In this document: in pieces, positions 35,645 through 44,185 of the stretch
Numbering within the stretch: position 1 is the first letter of the stretch
Layout: the number at the start of each line of letters is the position of its first letter
Source: an uncultured Anaeromusa sp.
GTDB lineage: Bacteria; Bacillota; Negativicutes; Anaeromusales; Anaeromusaceae
Direction: 5' to 3'
Length of the DNA: 64,000 bases
Assembly: GCF_963668665.1 (NCBI RefSeq)
Contig: NZ_OY764902.1
Span: 1,057,501 to 1,121,500 of the forward strand
Notes under the pieces: generated by a model
The model's input: only the letters and a program-made list of their open reading frames with translations
What the model was told of the DNA's origin: nothing
Databases searched by the model: none
Made by a program: the position numbers and the translations under genes

Positions 35645-36090
35645 GACTCATCCTCCTGCCTTTCTTTTTGTTGAAATTCCTGCCGTCTCACCGCCAAAGC
35701 AGCAAACTCAATTTCATGCAGGGAGTCCAGCAGCGTCGCCTGCACTCCCTGCAGCGCTTCATGCACGGGGCAGACGCGACTACAGCGAATCTTGCAGCCT
35801 TCTTCATCCCCCAGACAACGCGAAAGCTCTACTGGCCCCTCCACAGCTTCAATCACCTGCAACAACGAAACGTCTTCCGGTTTTCGGTTCAAGACAAACC
35901 CTCCTTCAACGCCCCGATGAGAACGAATAATCCCAGCGCGATTCAAGAAGCGCATGACTTTGCGCAGAAACTGCACCGGCACTTGTTCCTGCTTGGCGAT
36001 TTCCTGGCCGCTGACAATGGTTCCCGGCGGTTTCGCCGCCAAATGAAGCACAATGCGAAAGGCATAGTCCGTCGCCTGCGTAAAATGCAT
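35641..36090 (-). CDS. Rrf2-family Fe-S regulator of the cyd operon
   Basis: 149 residues. Winged helix MHFTQATDYAFRIVLHLAAKP, then IAKQEQVPVQFLRKVMRFLNRAGIIRSHRG (recognition helix and wing GGFVL). A cysteine cluster C-x6-C-x3-C-x3-C around CLGDEEGCKIRCSRVC fits an iron-sulphur ligand set, as in IscR/NsrR relatives though the spacing differs. Start at ATG 36090 from AAGGAGG. First gene of the rrf2-cydA-cydB operon. A perfect 18-bp dyad at 36130-36147 is a likely autoregulatory operator. It probably senses O2, NO or redox state through the cluster. Confidence 0.88.
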   Translation of the reverse strand: MHFTQATDYAFRIVLHLAAKPPGTIVSGQEIAKQEQVPVQFLRKVMRFLNRAGIIRSHRGVEGGFVLNRKPEDVSLLQVIEAVEGPVELSRCLGDEEGCKIRCSRVCPVHEALQGVQATLLDSLHEIEFAALAVRRQEFQQKERQEDES

Positions 36091-36129
36091 GCTTTTTCCT
36101 CCTTTGCAGTGTATGTATTCTTTATTCAA

Positions 36130-36147
36130 TACCGTACCGGTACGGTA
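36130..36147. promoter_or_regulatory. Perfect dyad operator in front of rrf2-cydAB
   Basis: TACCGTACCGGTACGGTA, an 18-bp perfect palindrome, lies from about +6 to +23 of the predicted transcript. It is the obvious candidate binding site of the Rrf2 protein encoded 40 bases downstream. Confidence 0.75.
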
Positions 36148-36159
36148 CTATTTACTTGT

Positions 36160-36188
36160 ATAGTATTCTCATTTTTTCTATTTGTCAA
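36160..36188 (-). promoter_or_regulatory. Promoter of the rrf2-cydAB operon
   Basis: Minus strand: TTGACA (36183-36188), 17-base spacer, TACTAT (36160-36165); start near 36153, with the dyad operator just downstream. Confidence 0.82.
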
Positions 36189-36355
36189 TCATCATTATTA
36201 AACAGCAGGGCCTGTTTTCTATTAGTCAGTCGCCAGCTTGAAAAAAGCTCCTTATATTAGATTTGTATTCTTTATAAAATTTTAATTTCTTGCAAGATTT
36301 ATAGAATAAACATCGAATTATACTAACATCACTCTAAAAAAAAGAGGTGTTGACT

Positions 36356-39049
36356 ATGCAGGAAGATTTTCGCCTTCTTTTGCTTGCCGATACTACCCTG
36401 GATCGCAAACAGTTAGAACGTCTCCTGTCCAAATATGCGCCTCATATTTGTCTTTATGAACAGTCCTTCTTCGAAAAAAACTCGGATGTTTCTTTCCATG
36501 GCGCTCTTGTCGATTATACTTTCAGCACTGCCAGCGGCCTGCCCTTGTGGCAGCATTTTCAAGAACGCCATCCGTACATCCCTTTGATTTTGCTTACGGA
36601 CGAGACCCTCTGGCCGCAGCAAGCCATCGACGCCGGCATTATCGATTTTGTTCCTAAAAGCGCCGTCTGCAACCCCCATGTACTGCTGCCGCTGCTTCTG
36701 AGGCTTCAACAGCAGCAACACCATACACAACACCTGCTGGCGCAAATGCGCCACAGCGAAGCGCAACGGCATTTGCTGATGGAACAGACCATCGGCGGCA
36801 TTCTCCTCAGCGATCCTCAAGGCTATTACGTAGAAGCCAATTCTCGCATGTGCGCCATGCTGGGCTATGAAAAAGAGCAGCTCCTCGGTCTGCGGCTGGA
36901 AGATTTGACGCCGCCGGAATTGACAGCTCGCCTAGGCGAGCTGCGCAGTCCTCTGCCGGCAGGTACGTCCTTGCTCATTGATTGGACGCTTCTGCGCAAA
37001 GACGGCACCCACATTCCGGTGGAAATGAAAATTTCCCGCAGCGGCAACCGCTATCTCAGCATCATCCGCGACATCACCCGCCGCCAACGCAAAGATGCCG
37101 TATCGGCCTTGCTGCACCGAGTCAATCAAGCCATCTTAAAGGATCAGCCGGTTAAACGCATTTTAAGTATGGTCTGCGAAGAGCTTTTATCGATTTATTC
37201 CCTAACGCTCAGCTTTGTCGGCGCCAAGAACGCAGACGGCAACGTCGAACTATGCCAAGCCGCCTGTACTAACCCCGAAGAAATCCCTAAGCTCAACATT
37301 CGCTGGGACGACACGCCTTACGGCCATGGCCCCAGCGGCGAAGCGCTACGCACCGGCAAGACGCAGATGATCAGCTGCGACGACCCGCGTTTTTCTCCTT
37401 GGGCGGAGCAAGTAAAACGCTACGGCCTGGAAGGAGCCATTTCCGTTCCTATGTCTTTAGGCAATAACACGGATGGCGTTCTTTGCATTTACGGAAAAAA
37501 AGGTTATATCTGGAACGAAGAACTAAAAACGGAATTGGAACGAGTCGCCCAAAAAATCACGAATGTCCTGCAGTTTACCCACCACCGCCAGGAAGCGAAT
37601 CTTTTGCGCTCCGCCTTGCGCGCTACCGCCAACAGCGTCGTCATCACCGATGCCGACGGAAAAATTTGCTGGCTCAACTCGGCGTTCAGCGCGCTTACTG
37701 GATATTCGGAAGCGGAAGCACTAGGAAAAAACCCGCGATTTTTACGCTCTATATTGCAAGACGACTCTTTTTACCAGCATCTTTGGAGCACCATCACTTC
37801 CGGTCAGCCCTGGCACGGCGAGCTTGTCAACCGCCGCAAAGACGGCAGCTTATATCACGAAGAAATGACGATTACTCCTATTGGGGACGCCGATGCCGCC
37901 ATCACTCATTTCGTGGCGGTCAAGCAAGACATTACCGCCCGTAAAGAGGCGGAGCTGGCGCTGGAAACATACCGTATGTTTTTCCATAACGCCCGAGATA
38001 AAATGTTTCTTTTGGATACGGACGGCATCATTATCGCCGCCAATCAGGCCGTTGCGCTTACCTATGGCTATACGGCCGAAGAATTGCAGGGTCTCAGCAT
38101 CCGCGAGCTGCGCGCGCCGGAAACTCTTGGCGACTGGCCGGAGCAATTAGAGACCGCCCGAACTGCGGATATTCTTTTTGAGACCTTGCACCAGCATAAA
38201 GACGGCACTGCGTTTCCCGTGGAAGTTCGTTCTTGCCAAGCAGTTCTGGATGGCAAGAAGTACCTTTTAAGCATTGTTCGCGATATTAGCGTTCGCAGAA
38301 AAGCGGAACAAGAAGCCTGCGAAGCCCAGCAGCGCGCGGCGCAAGCGGAACGCATGGCCCTCATCGGCACTATGGCCGCCGCCATTACCCATGAAATCAA
38401 TCAGCCTCTCAACGCCCTGCAGTTAACCGCCGATGGACCTCTTTACCTCCATCACCACAACAAGCCCATCGACACGCAGCGGCTCTGGGACGCCCTAGAG
38501 AAGATCTCCAAGCAAAGCCGCCGCATCAGCAGCATTATCCAAAGTATGCGCTCTTTTGTGCGCAGCGGCTCTGAAAAAATCACTGGCTCCTGCGACTTGA
38601 ACGAAGCTGTGCGCGCGGCCGCCGAAAATTTGCGTTCACGACTTCTAGAAGAAGGCATTCAATTGCAACTGGAATTAGACAAGGAAGCCAGCTATGTTCC
38701 CGGCGATTCCATGCGCCTGGAAGAAGCCATCACCAACCTGCTGCTCAACGCCGAGCAAGCTTTAGGAGATGCCGACGCAGCAGCAACCAAGCACATCTCT
38801 CTGCAAACGCACCACAAAGGAGATTATGTCATTTTGGAAGTTCGCGACAATGGCCCGGGCTTCAAAAGCGATATTCTCCCCCGCGCCTTTGAGCCTTTCG
38901 TCTCCACCAAGGCCGTCGGCCAAGGCATGGGTCTTGGCCTGGCGATTGTCCGTTCTCTCATGCAGGCCTACGGCGGCGACATTACAGCGGAGAATATTCC
39001 TGCCGGCGGCGCCTGCATCCGCGTCGTCCTGCCCCAGCAAAACAATTAA
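36356..39049 (+). CDS. Soluble multi-PAS/GAF hybrid-input sensor histidine kinase
   Basis: 897 residues, no membrane helix. N-terminal receiver-like domain (LLLLADTTLDRKQLERLL... VDYTFSTASGLPLWQHF... VPKSAVCNPHVLL) with an Asp in VDYTF as the putative phospho-site. PAS 1 about 145-245 (GGILLSDPQGYYVEANSRMCAMLGYEKEQ), GAF about 265-400, PAS 2 about 415-530, PAS 3 about 540-655, HisKA (MAAAITHEINQPLNALQL, phospho-His) and HATPase (NLLLNAEQALGDA, DNGPGFK, GQGMGLGLAIVRSL). RBS AGAGGTG before ATG 36356. No response regulator lies next to it on the same strand; the NtrC-type gene at 47.6-49.0 kb and CheB are the nearest candidates. Confidence 0.9.
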   Translation: MQEDFRLLLLADTTLDRKQLERLLSKYAPHICLYEQSFFEKNSDVSFHGALVDYTFSTASGLPLWQHFQERHPYIPLILLTDETLWPQQAIDAGIIDFVPKSAVCNPHVLLPLLLRLQQQQHHTQHLLAQMRHSEAQRHLLMEQTIGGILLSDPQGYYVEANSRMCAMLGYEKEQLLGLRLEDLTPPELTARLGELRSPLPAGTSLLIDWTLLRKDGTHIPVEMKISRSGNRYLSIIRDITRRQRKDAVSALLHRVNQAILKDQPVKRILSMVCEELLSIYSLTLSFVGAKNADGNVELCQAACTNPEEIPKLNIRWDDTPYGHGPSGEALRTGKTQMISCDDPRFSPWAEQVKRYGLEGAISVPMSLGNNTDGVLCIYGKKGYIWNEELKTELERVAQKITNVLQFTHHRQEANLLRSALRATANSVVITDADGKICWLNSAFSALTGYSEAEALGKNPRFLRSILQDDSFYQHLWSTITSGQPWHGELVNRRKDGSLYHEEMTITPIGDADAAITHFVAVKQDITARKEAELALETYRMFFHNARDKMFLLDTDGIIIAANQAVALTYGYTAEELQGLSIRELRAPETLGDWPEQLETARTADILFETLHQHKDGTAFPVEVRSCQAVLDGKKYLLSIVRDISVRRKAEQEACEAQQRAAQAERMALIGTMAAAITHEINQPLNALQLTADGPLYLHHHNKPIDTQRLWDALEKISKQSRRISSIIQSMRSFVRSGSEKITGSCDLNEAVRAAAENLRSRLLEEGIQLQLELDKEASYVPGDSMRLEEAITNLLLNAEQALGDADAAATKHISLQTHHKGDYVILEVRDNGPGFKSDILPRAFEPFVSTKAVGQGMGLGLAIVRSLMQAYGGDITAENIPAGGACIRVVLPQQNN

Positions 39050-39062
39050 ATACGGAAGCTTA

Positions 39063-39152
39063 AACAGGAGTAAAGGGAGTACTCGGAGGGTACGAAAGAA
39101 TGTAATAATTCATCGTTCCCTCCCTCTACTCACTCTACTCCTGTTAATTTTT
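39063..39152. repeat. Family A inverted pair as convergent terminator
   Basis: Arms 39063-39096 (AACAGGAGTAAAGGGAGTAC...) and 39114-39145 (CGTTCCCTCCCTCTACTC...CTGTT), only 17 bases apart, forming the tightest hairpin of this family here. TTTTTT (39148-39152) follows on the plus strand. It lies between the convergent kinase and cheB genes and probably terminates both. Confidence 0.8.
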
Positions 39153-39161
39153 TCGTTTCCC

Positions 39162-40223
39162 TTACCGCAGCCATTTCAAGAGCGTGTCCGGAATATCCCC
39201 TAACGAAACCAGGCACTCGGCGCCGCCATTTTCATAGGCAGCCCTCGGCATGCCAAAGACCACCGACGAAGCCTCGTTCTGCGCCAGCGTCCGTCCCCCG
39301 GCTCGCCGCATCTCCGCCATGCCATCCGCTCCATCGGAGCCCATGCCGGTTAAGATAACGCCAAGGGCATTGCGTCCCACCTGCTGCGACACCGACTTAA
39401 AGAGCACATCCACGGACGGACAGTGACCGCTGACATTGGGCCCCTCATAACACTCCACCAGGTACATGCCGCCGCTGCGGCGCACGCGCATGTGCTTGCC
39501 GCCTGGAGCCAAGAGCACCCGCCCAGGCATAACGCGCTCCCCGCCCTGAGCCTCCATAACCTCCATCAGCGCTACATCATTAAGACTAGACGCAAAGCTT
39601 TTGGTAAAACCAGCCGGCATGTGCTGCACAATGACCACGCCCGGCATCGTCGGCGGCAGCATCTTCACAATACGCCGGATGGCTTCCGTACCGCCTGTAG
39701 AAGCGCCGATGGCGATGACCTTGTCTGTCGAGTTAGCCAGCGCCCGCTCTTCTTGTCCGGAAACAGGCCGCTGCGCAGGAAGTTGTTTTTTTTGCTGCGC
39801 CAGCCGTTTCCAGGCGTCCAGATTGGCCGCCGCCGCCATTTTTACCTTGGCCCGCAGTTCTTGCATCATGGCGCTCAGTCCTCTAGCGATATCGGCTTTC
39901 GGCTTATTCACGAAATCAATCGCCCCCGCCTCCAAGGCCTCCATGGTAATTTGCCCGCCCCGTTCCGTCAGGGCGCTGACCATGATCACCGGCAGCGGAT
40001 ACTGCGCCATAAGACGCCGCAAAAAAGCCACGCCGTCCATACGGGGCATCTCCACATCCAGCGTCAGCACGTCAGGATGCAGCTGTAGAATTTTGTCGCG
40101 AGCCATATAGGGGTCTGTTGCCGTGCCTACCACCTCAATCCCCGGGTCCTGCGACAGGCCGCGGCTGAGAATATCCCGCACCAATGCCGAATCATCCACC
40201 ACCAGCACCCGGATTTTTCCCAT
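39162..40223 (-). CDS. cheB: Chemotaxis protein-glutamate methylesterase
   Basis: 353 residues. Receiver domain (RVLVVDDSALVRDILSRGL, phospho-Asp in LTLDVEMPRMDG, FVNKPK) and C-terminal methylesterase about 165-350: VIAIGASTGGTEAIRRIV (catalytic Ser in GASTGG), VIVQHMPAGFTKSFA (catalytic His) and GVILTGMGSDGADGM (catalytic Asp). It removes methyl groups from the MCP. ATG 40223 with GGAGGG upstream, two bases from the cheR stop: translational coupling. Longer frame to 40373 discarded. Confidence 0.95.
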   Translation of the reverse strand: MGKIRVLVVDDSALVRDILSRGLSQDPGIEVVGTATDPYMARDKILQLHPDVLTLDVEMPRMDGVAFLRRLMAQYPLPVIMVSALTERGGQITMEALEAGAIDFVNKPKADIARGLSAMMQELRAKVKMAAAANLDAWKRLAQQKKQLPAQRPVSGQEERALANSTDKVIAIGASTGGTEAIRRIVKMLPPTMPGVVIVQHMPAGFTKSFASSLNDVALMEVMEAQGGERVMPGRVLLAPGGKHMRVRRSGGMYLVECYEGPNVSGHCPSVDVLFKSVSQQVGRNALGVILTGMGSDGADGMAEMRRAGGRTLAQNEASSVVFGMPRAAYENGGAECLVSLGDIPDTLLKWLR

Positions 40224-40224
40224 A

Positions 40225-41070
40225 CTATGCTTCCCTCCTTCGTCCGGTCCATTTCTGGTAGATCGCTGGCTGCACCGGCTGAAACAGCTCCCGTTTATCC
40301 AGCGATTCCGAATGTCCGATAAACAAATGCCCTTCTTCCTGCAAATAATGATGGAACTTTTCCAGTAAGCCACGAATCACTTCCTGAGAAAAATAAATCA
40401 TCACGTTACGGCAGAAAATGAGGTCAAAACGCCCTTTAAAGGGATAGGGAGAATGCATCAGATTCAGCTTGCGAAATACCGTTAAGCGCCGCAGCTCCTC
40501 ATTGACCTGCCAGTTTTCCCCGTCGACCTTGGAAAAATAGCGAACCCGCTGCAATTTGGACAATTTCTGCACTTGCGTGTCCGTATATACCCCCTGTTCC
40601 GCCTGGCTCAGAACGCTCTGGGAAATGTCGCTGCCCAGGATTTTTACATCCCACCGCGAGACGTCCTCTCCCAGAAATTCAGCAATCACCATGGCCAAGG
40701 TATATACCTCTTCGCCGGAGGAACAGCCTGCCGACCAAATGCGCAGCTTGCGGTCCTTGCGAGTTTGCAGGGCCGGCAAGATTTTTTTTTGCAAAAACTC
40801 AAAATGGTCGTCCTCGCGAAAAAAATACGTATAGTTTGTCGACATCACGTCAGCCAGTTCCAATAGCGCCCGACCGCTGGAGTCCCGCCGAAGATATTCT
40901 ACATAGTCTGCAAAGGAAGCCATCTCATGACGACGCAATACTTTCTGCAGCCGGTCGCAAATCAGGCTCTGCTTAGGCGTATCATAATGAATGCCAAAAC
41001 GTTCATACAGCAAGCTGCATATATCCAAAAATTCTCTGCGCCGCAACGGAATATGCGACCATTCATGCAT
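40225..41070 (-). CDS. cheR: Chemotaxis protein methyltransferase
   Basis: 281 residues. N-terminal CheR helical domain (FLDICSLLYERFGIHYDTPKQSLICDRLQKVLR) and SAM-binding C domain: NYTYFFREDDHFEFLQ, RIWSAGCSSGEEVYTLAM (motif I), ILGSDISQSVLSQAEQGVYTD and FDLIFCRNVMIYF. It methylates MCP glutamates. The C-terminus lacks TPR repeats. Operon cheA-cheW-mcp-cheR-cheB; 70 bases separate it from the mcp gene. RBS AAGGAG before the ATG. Confidence 0.95.
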   Translation of the reverse strand: MHEWSHIPLRRREFLDICSLLYERFGIHYDTPKQSLICDRLQKVLRRHEMASFADYVEYLRRDSSGRALLELADVMSTNYTYFFREDDHFEFLQKKILPALQTRKDRKLRIWSAGCSSGEEVYTLAMVIAEFLGEDVSRWDVKILGSDISQSVLSQAEQGVYTDTQVQKLSKLQRVRYFSKVDGENWQVNEELRRLTVFRKLNLMHSPYPFKGRFDLIFCRNVMIYFSQEVIRGLLEKFHHYLQEEGHLFIGHSESLDKRELFQPVQPAIYQKWTGRRREA

Positions 41071-41142
41071 GGCCTACCACTCCTTTTTGTACGGGAGCCG
41101 CTTAAACGCCTTAGAAAAGCAGCTCCCGCATCTGTTCAACCG

Positions 41143-43644
41143 TCAAAATTGATCAAAGCCGCGTTCATCTAGAGAAATAACCTCTTCCGGCGCCGGCCTT
41201 CCGGCGCCTTTACTTTTGCGCCCGGATTCTTCCGGCGCGCTTCTGGCCGCAACCTGTTTGGGCGCAAAGACCAGCCCTTCTTGGAGCCCTCCCCCGCCGA
41301 CATTCATTAAACGCTGTAAGCGGAAGCGTTCTACCATCCGCTTGAGTTGGACCGCCTGGGCCGACAATTCTTCGCTGGCCGCCGCCAATTCTTCAGAATT
41401 GGCCGTATTCTGCTGTACCACCTGGCCCACTTGCGAAGCGCCTTCGTTAATTTGTTTGATGCCTTGGGCTTGTTCACGCGAAGCGGCGGCAATTTCGCTC
41501 ATCAAATCCGCCACTTTCGTAATACCATCAACGATTTCGGTCAACGATTCCGACGTTGTATGCGCAATACTTGTGCCCACTTCGGTCTTCTTCACCGAGT
41601 CCTCAATGAGCGCCGTAGTTTCCTTGGCCGCTTCGGCGCTGCGCTGCGCCAAATTGCGTACTTCCTCTGCCACTACGGCAAAGCCCTTGCCGTGCTTGCC
41701 CGCCCGCGCGGCTTCCACCGCCGCGTTGAGCGCCAGCAGATTGGTCTGGAAGGCAATTTCATCAATGACTTTGATGATTTTAGAGATGTTCGTGCCGGAG
41801 GCGTTGATATCATTCATCGCGCCTACCATTTGCTGCATCATGCTGCTGCCTTTTTCCGCATGATCCCGCACGGTAACCGCCATCTGATTGCCCTGCATGG
41901 CGTTTTCGGCATTAAGACCGGTCTGCGCCGACATTTCATGGATTGAAGCCGAAATTTCTTCCATGGTGCTGGCCGTTTCCGTGGCGCCTTGGGACAAGGA
42001 CTGACTGGCATCAGAAATCTGCCGCGATCCTGCCGCTACCTGGTCAGTCGAGGACGCCACCTGACGCAGTACGTCGTTCATGGAAGCCAGAGTGCTGTTC
42101 AGCGCTTTCTTCATAACCGCGTACTCGCCCTTATAGTCGCCTTCCATCTGCACATCCAAGTTCCCCTGCGACATTTCTTTCAGGCAGCTTACGGCTTCGT
42201 TGATTGGCGTCACTACTGCGTCCAGCGTCTTGTTCACGCCTTCTACGATGCGCCGGTACTCGCCGCCATGTTTCGCCGCGTCCGCGCGTTTTTCCAGATT
42301 TCCTTCGATGGCTTCCGCCGCCAAACCGTCGATATCGCCCACAACGTGACGGATATTTTCCCGCATCATAATCAGCCATTCATGAATCTGATCGTCCTCC
42401 GACGCCTTGCGCATATCCGCCGTCATATCGCCATTGGCAATTTTCGTCACATAGGCAATAAGCTCTTTCATCCAGTCATGCATGCCGTTAACAGCGTTTT
42501 TCATGCGCTGATGATCGCCGGAGCACTCAATATTCACGCGTTCGCGCAAATCGCCGCCACTAAGCTTCTGGAGAATTCGGTTGCTTTCGCCCAACGGGTG
42601 CAAAATGGCGTCCAAGGTGGCGTTAAACGCTTCGACCAACGTACGATACTCGCCCTGATGCCGGGAAGCGTCAGCGCGCTGCTTGAGCTGCCCTTCCACC
42701 GCCGCCGAAGCCATTTGATTTACTTCACCCAATACTTGCTGCAGATTTTTCACGCACAACTGCAAACTCTGATTAAGCACATCCTTGTCGGAACGCACCC
42801 GGATATCGGCGCTCAAATCGCCTTGACTGACGCTTTGCAAATGCTGCGCCGTCACTTGAATATTGTCCGCCATCACTTGGAAAGACGAAGTCAGTTGACC
42901 TACTTCGTCTTTGGCAGCGCCGCCTTTAAGCTGCAGTTGCACATCGCCCTGGGCCATCCGGTTGGCGGCCTCTACAAGCTCTTTCAACGGATTGCTAATG
43001 CCTCGCGCCATGAACACTCCCAAACCCATGGCAACCGCCACAGCCACTACGATCAAAATAATCATATTTTGCGTTGCGCTCTGTGCTGTAGCCGCATTAC
43101 TCTCATATCGACTTCCAGCTTGCTTGACTTGCAAAGCAGACATTTTATCAAAAGACTCCCTCAGTTTGTCCGCGTTACGTCTTGTTTCATCTGCATACAT
43201 AGCGCTTAACGCTCTCTCTTTATCTCCAGAAATCCAGAGAGCTGCTATCGTTTCTATATCTCGATAAAATAAGGCGTAGCTTTTCTTCACATTTTCCAAT
43301 TCGGTTTTTGCTTCATCACTACGAATTTCTTTTTCAAAAGTTGAAATACTCTGCTTGACCGCTTGGTCTTTATCTCGAATTCCCTGTAAATACTTATCTT
43401 TATTTCCATCATTACGATCAATCATCATATTCCGCAAGTTGACACGAATTTCATAAAATGAAACGGCTATTGCATTGAGCGTATCTAATGGTTTTGTATT
43501 GTTCTCGTACAAAATCTTATCCGCTTCACTTAATGTTTTCATATTGCTTACGCCGACATAACCAACCGCTCCGGCTAAAAAAGCTACCATGCAAAACCCC
43601 AGCAGCAAACGCCCCATGATTTTCATGTTTTTAAACCAACTCAT
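41143..43644 (-). CDS. Methyl-accepting chemotaxis protein with repeated HAMP units
   Basis: 833 residues. Membrane helix about 10-30, extracytoplasmic four-helix bundle sensor (4HB_MCP) to about 190, second helix ([23 protein letters not shown]), first HAMP about 210-265, then two further HAMP-like units recognisable by the repeated [25 protein letters not shown] and [25 protein letters not shown], and the MA domain about 530-790 with the tip [33 protein letters not shown]-terminal tail [19 protein letters not shown] has no NWETF-type pentapeptide. Poly-HAMP receptors are known in chemosensory systems not tied to flagella. The ligand is unknown. Confidence 0.92.
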   Translation of the reverse strand: MSWFKNMKIMGRLLLGFCMVAFLAGAVGYVGVSNMKTLSEADKILYENNTKPLDTLNAIAVSFYEIRVNLRNMMIDRNDGNKDKYLQGIRDKDQAVKQSISTFEKEIRSDEAKTELENVKKSYALFYRDIETIAALWISGDKERALSAMYADETRRNADKLRESFDKMSALQVKQAGSRYESNAATAQSATQNMIILIVVAVAVAMGLGVFMARGISNPLKELVEAANRMAQGDVQLQLKGGAAKDEVGQLTSSFQVMADNIQVTAQHLQSVSQGDLSADIRVRSDKDVLNQSLQLCVKNLQQVLGEVNQMASAAVEGQLKQRADASRHQGEYRTLVEAFNATLDAILHPLGESNRILQKLSGGDLRERVNIECSGDHQRMKNAVNGMHDWMKELIAYVTKIANGDMTADMRKASEDDQIHEWLIMMRENIRHVVGDIDGLAAEAIEGNLEKRADAAKHGGEYRRIVEGVNKTLDAVVTPINEAVSCLKEMSQGNLDVQMEGDYKGEYAVMKKALNSTLASMNDVLRQVASSTDQVAAGSRQISDASQSLSQGATETASTMEEISASIHEMSAQTGLNAENAMQGNQMAVTVRDHAEKGSSMMQQMVGAMNDINASGTNISKIIKVIDEIAFQTNLLALNAAVEAARAGKHGKGFAVVAEEVRNLAQRSAEAAKETTALIEDSVKKTEVGTSIAHTTSESLTEIVDGITKVADLMSEIAAASREQAQGIKQINEGASQVGQVVQQNTANSEELAAASEELSAQAVQLKRMVERFRLQRLMNVGGGGLQEGLVFAPKQVAARSAPEESGRKSKGAGRPAPEEVISLDERGFDQF

Positions 43645-43664
43645 CCTTGTCGCCTCCTTTTAGC

Positions 43665-44153
43665 TCATTCAAACAAAAGTTTTTCCACATTCAACAAGAT
43701 CTTCACCTTGTCGCCAACCTTGCCCAAACCGCTGATATAGCGGTTGATGTGATTCTTGCGCAAATCCGGAGCTTCTTCGACACAGGCTGCATCTATATTG
43801 AGCACTTCGGACACCCGGTCGACAATGAGACCGATCATCTGCTCCCCCACGGTAATGACGATGATGCAAGTCCGTTCGTCATACTCTTGCGACTCCAGGC
43901 CGAAACGGATGCGCACATCCATTACAGGAATCACCTTGCCGCGCAAATTGATAACTCCTTTGACATATTCCGGTAAATCCGGCATGTCGGTAATGTACTG
44001 CATGCCCACAATCTCCCGGACATGGCGAATTTCCACGCCGAACTCCTCTTTTTCCATCATGAACGTGAGGTACTTGTTCTCCAGCGTATCCTCTTCGTCT
44101 TCCTCTTCCAGCAAATCATCGTCTACATCATTTCTTTGCCGGTCTTCACTCAT
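43665..44153 (-). CDS. cheW: CheW adaptor
   Basis: 162 residues. Acidic N-terminal tail (DDDLLEEEDEEDTLE), then the CheW SH3-like domain: YLTFMMEKEEFGVEIRHVREIVGMQ, LPEYVKGVINLRGKVIPVMDVRIRFG, IGLIVDRVSEVLNID. It couples the MCP to CheA. AAGGAGG eight bases before the ATG. Lies 20 bases after the mcp start side and 30 from cheA, within the che operon. Confidence 0.95.
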   Translation of the reverse strand: MSEDRQRNDVDDDLLEEEDEEDTLENKYLTFMMEKEEFGVEIRHVREIVGMQYITDMPDLPEYVKGVINLRGKVIPVMDVRIRFGLESQEYDERTCIIVITVGEQMIGLIVDRVSEVLNIDAACVEEAPDLRKNHINRYISGLGKVGDKVKILLNVEKLLFE

Positions 44154-44185
44154 ATCTTACGCCTCCTTTCCGCTTCACACGCGGC

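Noticed and set aside
41989-43209. Long open frame (406 codons) on the plus strand
   Set aside because: It is antisense to the MCP gene, which has full domain support; the antisense product shows no recognisable family and no ribosome binding site.
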